Assembly: GCA_900549405.1 (NCBI GenBank)
Contig: URNZ01000001.1
Coordinates: 1-64,000, forward strand
Origin: an uncultured Eubacteriales bacterium
GTDB lineage: Bacteria; Bacillota; Clostridia; Oscillospirales; Oscillospiraceae
Reading direction: 5' to 3'
DNA: 64,000 bases
The number at the start of each line of letters is the position of its first letter. The first letter of the stretch is position 1. The notes under the pieces are model-generated. The model ran no database searches. It was not told where the DNA came from and saw only the letters and a list, made by a program, of their open reading frames with translations. This document shows, in pieces, positions 1-7,306 of the stretch. The translations under genes were made by a program, and so were the position numbers.

Positions 1-287
1 TGGACCAGGTGGTGGAACCCTTTGTGCAGGCCAAGCGGCAGACAGGACAGTGGACACAGGAGGATGAGGCGGGCTATCAGCTCTACCGGCAGGAAACAGA
101 TCCGAAGAAGCGCACCTTTCGGGTATGGTATCTCATCGCCAACCCCCGCGGCCTGCCGAAAGAGTTTGTCCAGAAAGAGCTGGAGTTTCGGTGGAAGCTG
201 TTTCCGGAAAAGAAGGAACAATCCAGCTGCCCAGAGGGGTGCTGGACATCCACATGGGGAACTATGCCTCGGGAGGACGCTGAATGA
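1..287 (+). CDS. Hypothetical protein, 3' end only
   Basis: The reading frame is open from the left edge (codons from base 3) to a TGA at 285-287, so this is probably the C-terminal part of a longer protein. A GTG at base 9 is the first possible internal start. The visible part is rich in charged and aromatic residues (VWYLIANPRGLPKEF, EFRWKLFPEKK). I do not recognise a family. Its stop overlaps the ATG of the next small gene (ATGA), so the two are probably translated together. It belongs to the mobile-element part of the window. Confidence 0.5.
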   Translation, partial: DQVVEPFVQAKRQTGQWTQEDEAGYQLYRQETDPKKRTFRVWYLIANPRGLPKEFVQKELEFRWKLFPEKKEQSSCPEGCWTSTWGTMPREDAE

Positions 288-424
288 ACGGCGTTGTGCT
301 CCTGGTGGGCGGACTGCTGCTTGTGGCGGTAATCAAGCTGATTATGGATCGAAATTGGATTGGCCTGCTTCTCTGTGCTGTCGCCCTGCTTCTGGTCTTT
401 GGGGCTGGACACCACACAAAATAG
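284..424 (+). CDS. Small two-helix membrane protein (46 aa)
   Basis: The start ATG overlaps the upstream stop as ATGA, a sign of translational coupling. The 46-residue product is two hydrophobic stretches (about residues 4-20 and 26-41) separated by a short polar turn containing KLIMDRN, so it should be a hairpin in the membrane. There is no recognisable family. The gene ends 28 bases before the WYL regulator. Its function is unknown. The overlap and the sharply hydrophobic composition support real coding. Confidence 0.5.
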   Translation: MNGVVLLVGGLLLVAVIKLIMDRNWIGLLLCAVALLLVFGAGHHTK

Positions 425-452
425 GCCATTTTAAGAATCGAGGAGGTGAAGT

Positions 453-1415
453 ATGCAGAATTCAACAAATATGCGGATACTGGAATTACTCCGGTTTCTC
501 TATGAGCGGACCGATGAAAACCATCCCGCCACAGTATCTGACATCATTGCCCATCTGAATGGAAAAGGAATTCAGGCAGTGCGGCAGACTGTTTACGCAG
601 ATACCAATGCGCTGATCGATGCGGGGATTGATATTGTGGTGGTTAAGAGTACCCAAAACCAATATTTTATGGGAAACCGCCTGTTTGAGTATCCAGAACT
701 GAAAATGCTGACAGACGCAGTAGCATCCTCGAAGATCATTTCTGCCAGGAAATCCGAGGAACTGGTACAGAAATTATGCCGTCTGACCAGCACACATCAG
801 GCAGAGCAGCTTCGGCAGCTCGCCAGCCTGTCCAGCCGGGTGAAACCGGACAATGAGCAAGTCTATTACATCATTGATGCCATCCAAACGGCAATCTTGG
901 AAAAGCGGCAGATACAGTTCCAGTATTATGAATATACGCCCGAGAAAAAACGAGTTCTCAAACATGGCGGTTATCTCTATCAACTGGACCCTTACGCTTT
1001 GGAATGGAAGAATGACCACTATTACCTGATTGGCTTTTCTCACAAACACCAGCGGATGGCCCACTTTCGAGTAGACCGTCTGTCGGGGATCAAGATACTT
1101 CCCTCCGGCTTTACCCCCGATGAAGACTTTGATGTGGCGGGCTACACCAACAAGATCGTTGATATGTTTGCTGCTGACCGCACAGTTTCTGTTGAACTGC
1201 TCTGTGAGAACAAGCTGATGAAAACCATCATAGACCATTATGGAGAAGCTGTACCAACCCGCACATATGACGAGGAACACTTTACGGCAAACATTGAAGT
1301 CGACCCAAGCGGCACCTTTTACGGATGGGTATTCAAATTTATGGGCGGGATTCAGATCATAGCACCTCATGAGTGTGTGGAAGAAATGAAGCGGATCGCC
1401 CACAGGTTTCTCTAA
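453..1415 (+). CDS. WYL-domain transcriptional regulator
   Basis: This 320-residue protein has an N-terminal winged-helix region of the DeoR-like type (about residues 1-70: RILELLRFLYERTDENHPATVSDI) followed by a WYL domain (about 137-205, with LEWKNDHYYLIGF matching the family signature) and a C-terminal WCX-like extension. Such proteins bind DNA and sense a ligand, often single-stranded nucleic acid, and are common in mobile elements and defence islands. The ATG has a strong GAGGAGGTGA site upstream. A terminator follows at 1424-1468. The target is unknown; it may control genes left of the window. Confidence 0.88.
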   Translation: MQNSTNMRILELLRFLYERTDENHPATVSDIIAHLNGKGIQAVRQTVYADTNALIDAGIDIVVVKSTQNQYFMGNRLFEYPELKMLTDAVASSKIISARKSEELVQKLCRLTSTHQAEQLRQLASLSSRVKPDNEQVYYIIDAIQTAILEKRQIQFQYYEYTPEKKRVLKHGGYLYQLDPYALEWKNDHYYLIGFSHKHQRMAHFRVDRLSGIKILPSGFTPDEDFDVAGYTNKIVDMFAADRTVSVELLCENKLMKTIIDHYGEAVPTRTYDEEHFTANIEVDPSGTFYGWVFKFMGGIQIIAPHECVEEMKRIAHRFL

Positions 1416-1423
1416 AACAGGGA

Positions 1424-1468
1424 CCAGGTGTTATGGAATTTTAACACCTGGCCTCTGCTTTCTTTTTT
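1424..1468 (+). terminator. Rho-independent terminator after the WYL regulator
   Basis: A 10-bp stem CCAGGTGTTA (1424-1433) pairs with TAACACCTGG (1442-1451) and is followed by a pyrimidine tract with a T run near 1461-1468. Confidence 0.85.
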
Positions 1469-1472
1469 GCCC

Positions 1473-1501
1473 TTGTGTCGAACAGATGTGCCAGTTATAA
1501 T
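1473..1501 (+). promoter_or_regulatory. Promoter of the XRE/ImmA operon with SOS-like box in the spacer
   Basis: A -35 element TTGTGT (1473-1478) and a perfect -10 TATAAT (1496-1501) are 17 bases apart. The spacer holds GAACAGATGTGC (1480-1491), close to the Gram-positive LexA half-site arrangement GAAC-N4-GTTC. A nearly identical box sits in front of the Y-family polymerase gene at 8923-8934. Binding there would block the promoter. Confidence 0.75.
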
Positions 1502-1512
1502 ATAAACAAGAT

Positions 1513-1529
1513 GTTCGCAAACCAGCGAA
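1513..1529 (+). promoter_or_regulatory. Operator dyad TTCGC-N6-GCGAA (copy 1)
   Basis: GTTCGC (1513-1518) and GCGAA (1525-1529) form an inverted repeat starting about 12 bases after the -10 box, where a bound repressor would block initiation. The same dyad recurs at 2616-2633. The XRE protein encoded directly downstream is the likely binder. Confidence 0.65.
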
Positions 1530-1551
1530 ACTCTATGAAGGAGGGAGACCA

Positions 1552-1911
1552 GTGACCTTTGGAGCTTTCATCAGCACACGGCGCAAAGAGGCCAAATTAA
1601 ATCTCCGGGATACCGCGAAACACCTCGGTATCTCCAATGGGTACCTGTGTGATATTGAGCAGGGTCGCCGGCCAGCGCCAGAGGGAGCATTTGTAGAGCG
1701 GATCTCTTCTTTTCTGGAATTGGATAAGCAGGAGCATGAAATGCTGCTGGATCTGGCCGCAGATTCCAGGCAGACGGTTCCGGCCGATCTGCCTGACTAT
1801 ATCCGCCAGCATGACATCGTCCGCGCAGCATTGAGAGTGGCAAAGGAAGTAGATGCTACCGATGAGGAATGGAAGGCATTTATGGAAATGCTACAGAACC
1901 GCCAGAACTAA
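1552..1911 (+). CDS. XRE-family transcriptional repressor (ImmR-like)
   Basis: The protein has 119 residues. Residues about 4-60 form a classical helix-turn-helix of the XRE/Cro type (FISTRRKEAKLNLRDTAKHLGISNGYLCDIEQGRR), and the rest is a helical tail. It starts with GTG at 1552 behind a GAAGGAGGGA site. It is followed after 12 bases by an ImmA-type protease gene, the pairing seen in ICEBs1 and many prophages, where the protease inactivates the repressor after DNA damage. The dyad at 1513-1529 suggests autoregulation. Assignment to the pair is by domain order; the role in controlling excision is inferred. Confidence 0.88.
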   Translation: MTFGAFISTRRKEAKLNLRDTAKHLGISNGYLCDIEQGRRPAPEGAFVERISSFLELDKQEHEMLLDLAADSRQTVPADLPDYIRQHDIVRAALRVAKEVDATDEEWKAFMEMLQNRQN

Positions 1912-1923
1912 GGGGGGATTTTC

Positions 1924-2538
1924 TTGTCTGTACCAAAGTATCGATTGGACGCAATTGAAACCATTGGACGGAAGATCCTGCAAGAGTATGATCCCGCTTT
2001 GTTGGACGGGCCTCCCCAGGCAGTTCCCATTGAAACTATCATAGAGACCAAGTTTGATCTAACTCTGGAATATCATTGCCTACGCAAAAACGGGAGCATC
2101 CTTGGGGAAACGATTTTTGATGAAGGAGCGGCTATTTTATACGACCAAGATGAAAAACGCTACCGTTTGATTGCAGTCAAGGCCGGAACAATCCTGGTGG
2201 AGGAGCGGCTTTGTGTGGACAGGCTCCTCGGCAGGCTGCGGTTCACCTGTGCTCACGAATTGGGGCACTGGGTCCTGCACCAGAAGCTGTACTCCGGCAC
2301 AGGCGATGTGGCTGCCTATGAAGGAAAAACATCTTTGGATGAAAGCCACGGTCTGGTCGAATGGCAGGCGGATGCTTTGGCTACTGCTCTCCTCATGCCC
2401 CTGCCGCAAATCAAAAGAAGTTTTTACCGTTTGCGTGCAGGCAGGAGCAATGAGCAGTTGGTTGCGGAAATGGCTCAGATCTTCCAAGTCTCCAAGCAGG
2501 CCATGCGTATTCGGTTGGAAACACGCAATCTCATATAA
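1924..2538 (+). CDS. ImmA/IrrE-family metallo-endopeptidase
   Basis: This 204-residue protein carries the zinc protease motif HELGH at residues 111-115, preceded by LRFTCA and followed by VEWQADALATALLMP, whose glutamate is the usual third zinc ligand region of COG2856. The start is TTG at 1924 behind AGGGGGGAT. ImmA proteins cleave the partner repressor to induce mobile-element genes, and the repressor is encoded immediately upstream. Length and motif are both typical. The site-specific cleavage of this repressor is inferred from the gene pair. Confidence 0.92.
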   Translation: MSVPKYRLDAIETIGRKILQEYDPALLDGPPQAVPIETIIETKFDLTLEYHCLRKNGSILGETIFDEGAAILYDQDEKRYRLIAVKAGTILVEERLCVDRLLGRLRFTCAHELGHWVLHQKLYSGTGDVAAYEGKTSLDESHGLVEWQADALATALLMPLPQIKRSFYRLRAGRSNEQLVAEMAQIFQVSKQAMRIRLETRNLI

Positions 2539-2615
2539 GTTTGGTACGGCAAGCCCCCCTCCTGAGAGAGGGGCGCAGCCGCACCAATGTTCACAGGCTT
2601 TGTTATATGCATTTT

Positions 2616-2633
2616 GTTCGCAGTTTAGCGAAC
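2616..2633 (+). promoter_or_regulatory. Operator dyad GTTCGC-N6-GCGAAC (copy 2)
   Basis: GTTCGC (2616-2621) and GCGAAC (2628-2633) are a perfect 6-bp inverted repeat just upstream of the ribosome binding site of the next gene. The core TTCGC-N6-GCGAA is identical to the dyad at 1513-1529, including the spacing. This indicates shared control by the XRE repressor. Confidence 0.65.
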
Positions 2634-2652
2634 ATGGGAGGAGGAGAATGGC

Positions 2653-3195
2653 ATGAGAAAAGAAAGTTCCACTTTGCAGAAATGTAAAAGGCAGATGGCG
2701 ACCCTTGGATTTGACAGCCAGCTGGCCTATCACCGGGTAAAGCTGATTTTGAAAATCTACCGGGATGTGGTGTGGGTCCTCAGTGAGCGGGTGGAGGAAC
2801 TGCATGAGTACGCCTGGGAGCTGGGCGCTCAGGACGCTGATACCGGGCTTATCTATCTGCAAAGTTTCGCCCCGGATATGGATCTGCAGGAGTTTGAGGA
2901 ACGGGTCTGCTGTGTGATGGAAAACCGGATGCTGGTGGATGTGATCGACCGTGCCCTTCTCCGCTTGAAACGATACCCTGACCGGGGTGAACTTTACTAT
3001 GAGATCCTGACCAAACAATTTATCCACCGTTTCAACAGCACAGAAAAGGAACTGCTGGATGAGCTGAATATGGAGCGAAGCGTATTCTATGACCGAAAGC
3101 GCGAGGCGATCTTCTTATTGTCCCTCTGCCTTTTTGGTTATGCTGTGCCGGAACTTCAGGAAGAATTGGAGATGCCCCGACTTTATCCCGACTGA
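2653..3195 (+). CDS. ArpU/RinA-like or sigma-like phage-type regulator
   Basis: The product has 180 residues and is mostly helical, without membrane segments. The C-terminal part (about 115-165: HRFNSTEKELLDELNMERSVFYDRKREAIFLLSLCLFG) resembles the helix-turn-helix end of phage late-transcription activators such as ArpU, or sigma region 4. I do not assign a named family with certainty. The gene lies between the operator at 2616 and an 11-bp repeat array that starts inside its own 3' end, so it could be the activator that binds that array. Start ATG 2653 follows GGGAGGAGGAG. Confidence 0.6.
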   Translation: MRKESSTLQKCKRQMATLGFDSQLAYHRVKLILKIYRDVVWVLSERVEELHEYAWELGAQDADTGLIYLQSFAPDMDLQEFEERVCCVMENRMLVDVIDRALLRLKRYPDRGELYYEILTKQFIHRFNSTEKELLDELNMERSVFYDRKREAIFLLSLCLFGYAVPELQEELEMPRLYPD

Positions 3196-3242
3196 TTCCC
3201 GATGAAAAACCGACGAAATCCCTACTCCCTTCCGACTTTGCC
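3177..3242 (+). repeat. Six 11-bp direct repeats (iterons) in front of a -10 box
   Basis: Units begin at 3177, 3188, 3199, 3210, 3221 and 3232, exactly 11 bases apart, with consensus CCGACNNNNTC. Five of six begin CCGA; the fifth begins CCTA. The array ends 5 bases before TATACT (3248-3253), which has no recognisable -35. Repeats on one helix face in place of a -35 are typical of an activator-dependent promoter. The first two units overlap the coding end of the regulator gene at 2653-3195. Confidence 0.75.
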
Positions 3243-3300
3243 TCTGCTATACTCAGTACAGTGGCAGGTATGCGCAAAAATGAATAGGACCAGCTGACAA

Positions 3301-3330
3301 GGGCCGGGACGCTGTAAAGTGTCCCGGCCC
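3301..3330 (+). other. Leader hairpin 1
   Basis: GGGCCGGGAC (3301-3310) pairs perfectly with GTCCCGGCCC (3321-3330) around a 10-base loop. There is no T run after it, so it is not a terminator by itself. It lies in the presumed leader transcribed from the -10 at 3248. Confidence 0.6.
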
Positions 3331-3365
3331 TCTGTATTCCTGCCGCAATATGGCGGCGGGGATCG

Positions 3366-3400
3366 GCCGGGGATGCAGAAATGCGTCCCCGGCTATTTTT
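3366..3400 (+). terminator. Terminator-like hairpin in the leader
   Basis: GCCGGGGA (3366-3373) pairs with TCCCCGGC (3386-3393), with extra TGC/GCG pairing inside, followed directly by TATTTTT. In the leader of the sigma-like gene this would act as an attenuator. Confidence 0.6.
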
Positions 3401-3460
3401 CTGCCCGGCACTGGGAGGGCCGGCATGGGCTGGGAGGCTTATATCGCCAAGTACCCCTGA

Positions 3461-3495
3461 TTTCAAGATTTTGATTCGCCATCAAAATCTTGAAA
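3461..3495 (+). promoter_or_regulatory. 14-bp perfect hairpin directly before the SD of the sigma-like gene
   Basis: TTTCAAGATTTTGA (3461-3474) and TCAAAATCTTGAAA (3482-3495) are a perfect inverted repeat with a 7-base loop. It ends 3 bases before GGAGG (3499-3503). It could control translation, bind a protein as DNA, or act as a processing site. Confidence 0.65.
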
Positions 3496-3511
3496 TTTGG
3501 AGGAAAGGCAC

Positions 3512-3952
3512 ATGGAATCCAACGGGAAGTTTACCCTTATTGTTTTTAACACCTGCACTCAGGAATATGAGGAAGTCATAGTGACAGAGGAGGTCTATCG
3601 CACTTACTGCAGAACCCGGTGGAATATCAAGGACAATGATCAGAGCTTTTTTGACCATGAGATCCAGACGAGTGGGATGATCGGAAGTCAGGATGGCGCC
3701 TATGAAAATTTCCGGGAGTTTATTGACGCCATCAACACTCCGGAACACATCATCCTTGAACAAATAAAGAAAGAGGCCCTGTACCAAGCGATCTCAGCGT
3801 TGCCTGCTGCGGATCAGGCATTGGTACAGGGGTTGTTTTTTAAGGGACAAAGTGAACTTGACTATGCAAGAGAGATTGGCGTTTCACAGCCTGCAGTGCA
3901 TAAACGGAAAGTCCGTATTCTCAAGTCTTTGAAAAAACTTTTAGAAAATTGA
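3512..3952 (+). CDS. Sigma-70 region-4-like regulatory protein
   Basis: The product has 146 residues from ATG 3512, chosen because GGAGG lies 8 bases upstream; a TTG at 3497 would precede that site. The C-terminal 50 residues (ALPAADQALVQGLFFKG then YAREIGVSQPAVHKRKVRILKSL) match the helix-turn-helix of sigma region 4. The N-terminal half (FTLIVFNTCTQEYEEVIVTEEVYRTY) is the variable part seen in short sigma-like proteins of Tn916-type elements. It probably controls genes of the mobile element. No region 2 is present, so it is unlikely to be a complete sigma factor. Confidence 0.75.
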   Translation: MESNGKFTLIVFNTCTQEYEEVIVTEEVYRTYCRTRWNIKDNDQSFFDHEIQTSGMIGSQDGAYENFREFIDAINTPEHIILEQIKKEALYQAISALPAADQALVQGLFFKGQSELDYAREIGVSQPAVHKRKVRILKSLKKLLEN

Positions 3953-4663
3953 AATTGGAGGGTTATTAAAATGCCGACATCTTCCCCTATACAAGCGAGA
4001 AGGAAATGCTTCTCACTTGTTCCTTGAAAACCGAATATCCGATTGTCTGAATACTTTCCTGACGGGGCCCCTGCTGAACAGGGGCAAGCGACGCTGGAGG
4101 ATGCGCGAAAACCATCTGTAGAGGTTCTGGTACAGGCTGCAAACGAAGTCACCTATACATTTTTGTTCGGTTATGACAGCCTGACGGATTTCCCCTCTAT
4201 CAACGACGGCCAAATAAGGTGCTAAGCGGGTCCATCCGTCCAAAAAACAGCCTGTGGCAAGCTGTATCGCAATGACTCCGCCAGGGATAATGATACTTCC
4301 GTCCAGTCACAGCCCCCACCGAAATGGGGATCAAGCAATGAGGGCGGCCGACAGAGATCCTGCCGGGGGTGAGAGTCCCATGACGCGGTGAAGCCAGCCG
4401 CGGTTCAGATGGTCGCCCTATGGAGCTGATGCCAATGGCACAGGCTCCTGCGCTTGGGGAAGTAGTGTCGAATACAAGCGCCAAAGAAAGACAACACAAA
4501 TGTGAAGTCTTAATATCAGAAGCTATGGGGATCGCTTCTGTCCAAAACCCGTTTACTGACCGGAACATGCCGTATGAGCAGCCATTCCAACCAGATGCGG
4601 GAGATGCGGAGGCGGTCCCTATTTTTGTGATATTAAGCCCAATATGCTGAGGAGGTGTATTCT
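3953..4663 (+). other. 711-base stretch without a convincing gene
   Basis: No reading frame here has both a good ribosome binding site and protein-like composition. Weak candidates are an 18-codon frame at 3971-4027 behind GGAGG, a 60-codon frame at 4043-4225 and a 76-codon frame at 4420-4650. A hairpin GCCCCTG/CAGGGGC lies at 4067-4085. The segment 4300-4420 is rich in short GC pairings (CCGGGGGTGAGAGTCCC, GACGCGG, CCGCGG) and could be a structured RNA or a transfer-origin-like region. I could not identify it. Confidence 0.4.
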
Positions 4664-5038
4664 GTGAAAACATATTGCAGACAGGAAATCAGCCGTGGTG
4701 ACATTTACTATGCTGACCTGCGGCCAGTCATCGGGTCTGAGCAAGGTGGTATCCGTCCGGTACTCATTCTGCAGAACAATGTAGGCAACCGCCACAGCCC
4801 CACAGTGATCGCAGCCCCCATCACCAGCAAGATGGGAAAACCGCGGCTGCCTACACATGTTTGTTTGAATAGGCAAGCGAATGGATTGAGCTGTGGTTCC
4901 GTTATCCTCTTGGAGCAACTTCGCACTATTGATAAGTCCAGGCTCAGAGAGCGCGTTGGAGCATTGGACACCTCCGAGATGAAACAGATTGACTGGGCGC
5001 TTGGGGTCAGCGTCGGTCTGGTGGAAGGATATCGGTAG
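4664..5038 (+). CDS. PemK/MazF-family mRNA interferase
   Basis: This 124-residue protein opens with the typical MazF fold sequence (ISRGDIYYADLRPVIGSEQGGIRPVLILQN, then SPTVIAAPITS and VILLEQLRTIDKSRL). MazF toxins cut single-stranded mRNA. The start is GTG 4664, placed 9 bases after GAGGAGG; an earlier GTG at 4655 lies inside that site. No antitoxin-like frame precedes it, and the next gene is on the far side of a 115-base gap, so it is an orphan here. The family is clear; toxicity in this host is not shown. Confidence 0.92.
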   Translation: MKTYCRQEISRGDIYYADLRPVIGSEQGGIRPVLILQNNVGNRHSPTVIAAPITSKMGKPRLPTHVCLNRQANGLSCGSVILLEQLRTIDKSRLRERVGALDTSEMKQIDWALGVSVGLVEGYR

Positions 5039-5153
5039 AATAGGTCAATTTATGAACATTTATTCTGTTGGTATTGGTGAATAGATGTTGCCGCCTTACT
5101 TGTGGTATTGTTTGAAAAAGCACTTGGGAATAGGAAAACGAGGTGAAGCAAGA

Positions 5154-5795
5154 GTGGAGTACCGAAAAGTTTACTTCCGGATTCGCAGCCGCTATCAGTT
5201 CGATTCCGGCTGGCCGGCTGAGACTGACGCCGCCAAATTTCATGAAGAAAGCCGCAGCCTGTTCCAGAGTGCGGGCTGGGATCTACAGCCCGGTGGGGAC
5301 AGCACATCTGATACCGTTACGAAAGGCTGGCAGGAGTTATACCTGCATCCGATGAACTTTAGTGGTATTATAGAGATGGACGAGATCCCAGCCATCCAAG
5401 AACTACTGAAGGATGCGAAATCGTTCTGCTGCTATGGCTTCGACTGCTACGAGAGGTATTGGGATATTACCGATGAGGAATATCTGGCACAGTTGGAGAC
5501 CAAGCGCGGGGAGATCACACATGAAATTCTGGAACGGTGCCGGACAAAACGGAAAAACCTGTATATCACAGGCCCGGTTGCTTTAAATGTCGCTCAAAAG
5601 TTCTCTGTACACAGGCTCTGTGATAAAGAAGGCAAGCATAATCTTGCCAACCGCTTCGTGGGCGAACTGATGGAGCAGCTTGTTCAAGATGGCCTGCTGG
5701 TGACAACGAAAACCAGGAACGGTCCTGGTGTCCGCACGGCAACCGATGCAGAAATTAGCTCCCCACTGCCAGGGCAGCAGCAAATGACCCTGTAA
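5154..5795 (+). CDS. Conserved hypothetical protein of the mobile element
   Basis: The product has 213 residues from GTG 5154, chosen because GAGGTGA lies 8 bases upstream and the residues encoded before it are not protein-like. It is soluble, with a tryptophan/tyrosine-rich first half (YRKVYFRIRSRYQF, GWDLQPG, GWQELYLHPMNFSG) and a helical second half that could be a winged helix (NVAQKFSVHRLCDKEGKHNLANRFVGELMEQLVQDGLLVTTKTRNG). No named family recognised. The metallophosphoesterase gene follows after 16 bases, suggesting one transcript. Confidence 0.65.
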   Translation: MEYRKVYFRIRSRYQFDSGWPAETDAAKFHEESRSLFQSAGWDLQPGGDSTSDTVTKGWQELYLHPMNFSGIIEMDEIPAIQELLKDAKSFCCYGFDCYERYWDITDEEYLAQLETKRGEITHEILERCRTKRKNLYITGPVALNVAQKFSVHRLCDKEGKHNLANRFVGELMEQLVQDGLLVTTKTRNGPGVRTATDAEISSPLPGQQQMTL

Positions 5796-5811
5796 ATCGA
5801 GGTGCGATGGA

Positions 5812-6561
5812 ATGGCAATTTATATTACGGGTGATACTCACGGCGACTTCCAACGCTTTGGGAGCAAATACTTCCCACAGCAGAAGGAGATGAGCCGGGG
5901 GGACTATGTGGTCATCGCGGGTGATTTTGGAGGACTGTGGGATGGAAGCCAGAAAGATCAATATTGGTTGGACTGGCTGAACAAGAAGCCCTTCACCACC
6001 CTGTTCGTGGATGGGAACCATGAGAATTTTGACTTGCTGAACACTCTACCAGAAAAAGAATGGAATGGCGGACGGGTCCATGTTGTGCGGGAGCATGTCC
6101 TGCACCTTATGCGGGGACAGGTCTTCGACTTCGGCGGCCTCGCCTGGTTCACAATGGGCGGTGCGGCCTCCCATGATATTCAGGATGGAATCCTTGATCC
6201 CGCCGCTCCGGACTTCGAGCGCCAGTATTGGCTGATGCGCCGGATGCGGTCCATGTTCCGGGTCAAAGGCGTGAGCTGGTGGGAGGAGGAGATGCCCAGC
6301 TTGGAGGAGTACCAAGAAGCCCTGGCAAACTTGGAACGGGTCAACTGGACGGTAGACTGTGTTCTCACCCACTGCGCTCCCAGCGGTGTGGTGCAGGAGA
6401 TCAATCCATCCTATGGAACGGATGAACTGACGGACTTTCTTGAAATGGTCAGCCAGCGGTGTAAATTCGCCTACTGGTTTTTCGGCCATTACCATGAGAA
6501 TCGAATCATAGATCAGAAATACATCCTCCAGTGGGAAAAGATATCTGAACTGGGTTTTTAA
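5812..6561 (+). CDS. Calcineurin-like metallophosphoesterase
   Basis: The protein has 249 residues with the full set of metallophosphoesterase motifs: GDTHGD at 7-12 (D8, H10), GDFGG with D38, GNHEN, LTHCAPSG and the closing GHYH. These residues bind two metal ions and hydrolyse phosphate esters; the substrate cannot be read from sequence. ATG 5812 follows GAGGTGCG. It lies in the cargo part of the mobile element. A 29-codon stretch of a second, decayed copy is found at 7220-7306. Confidence 0.9.
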   Translation: MAIYITGDTHGDFQRFGSKYFPQQKEMSRGDYVVIAGDFGGLWDGSQKDQYWLDWLNKKPFTTLFVDGNHENFDLLNTLPEKEWNGGRVHVVREHVLHLMRGQVFDFGGLAWFTMGGAASHDIQDGILDPAAPDFERQYWLMRRMRSMFRVKGVSWWEEEMPSLEEYQEALANLERVNWTVDCVLTHCAPSGVVQEINPSYGTDELTDFLEMVSQRCKFAYWFFGHYHENRIIDQKYILQWEKISELGF

Positions 6562-6721
6562 TCGCAATGGATCAGGGAGTGGGTAACCAGCATTCCCTGG
6601 TCTTTTATTCTGAACGGAGTGGAAGACGCCAAATGAGCAAAGAGATAGGCTACACAAAGGGAAAAAGCGATTTTACATATATGGTAGAGCATAGGTGATA
6701 TTTTGTTATCAGGAGGAAAAA

Positions 6722-7189
6722 ATGACATTTGAAATTAAAGATTATTTTGAGACGCCCGTTATATTGGAGCCGAGGGTGGAATTGTACACGGTTTATGATT
6801 TTATGGGCAAAGAACTGCCTGGCCTTGCGATTGTTCTTGATATGCCTATCCAAGGAGCAGATGAGAAAGAACAGTTCGCTATTCTTACAAAATCTTTTGA
6901 AGAATTTATTGGCTTGAAAAACAGTGCATATGTCGATATAAACAACTGTCCCTTTGCGCCGCAGCTGCTCAATCGTGGATTTGCTAAAGATACTGGGCTC
7001 TACAAAGAAAGTGGGTTCTGCTCCTACCCTTTATGGACATTTGATGAAACCGTTCTGAAAGAAACCGGCGGTGAGAAGTACGAGAGATACGCACGGGCTT
7101 ATGACGAGTATATGGAGTCCTCTTTTATAGGAATGATGGGTGCGGAAGATGAAACAGGCGAAGAAATATGTACAGGAATGATGATGTAA
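6722..7189 (+). CDS. DUF4313-like protein
   Basis: The product has 155 residues, ATG 6722 behind CAGGAGGAAAA. The central block (LYTVYDFMGKELPGLAIVLD, then LTKSFEEFIGLKNSAYVDINNCPFAPQLL) resembles what I remember of DUF4313 proteins, which occur in conjugative elements of gut bacteria and have no known function. It is acidic and soluble. Family assignment is from memory of the motif, not from a search. Confidence 0.7.
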   Translation: MTFEIKDYFETPVILEPRVELYTVYDFMGKELPGLAIVLDMPIQGADEKEQFAILTKSFEEFIGLKNSAYVDINNCPFAPQLLNRGFAKDTGLYKESGFCSYPLWTFDETVLKETGGEKYERYARAYDEYMESSFIGMMGAEDETGEEICTGMMM

Positions 7190-7219
7190 TAAGTCCATAA
7201 TACAGTCCGTGGCTGGACT

Positions 7220-7306
7220 GAGGAATACCAAGAGGCTCTGGTGAACTCGGAATGGGTCAACTGGACAGCGGACTGCGTTCTCGCCCACTGCGCTCCCAGC
7301 AGCGGA
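7220..7306 (+). pseudogene. Fragment of a second metallophosphoesterase gene
   Basis: Translated in frame, this stretch reads EEYQEALVNSEWVNWTADC then VLAHCAPSS. The intact gene at 6306-6392 reads EEYQEALANLERVNWTVDC then VLTHCAPSG. No start, no other motifs and no continuing homology are present on either side. It is a remnant of a duplicated or recombined paralogue. Confidence 0.75.

Noticed and set aside
4300-4420. Group II intron core (GGTGAGAGTCCC-like text)
   Set aside because: No domain V hairpin, no intron ends and no reverse transcriptase were found nearby.
4200-4673. 157-codon minus-strand frame in the unexplained 711-base stretch
   Set aside because: It has no ribosome binding site, and the composition (many C, S, P, H) does not look like a protein; it was left as part of the unassigned stretch.
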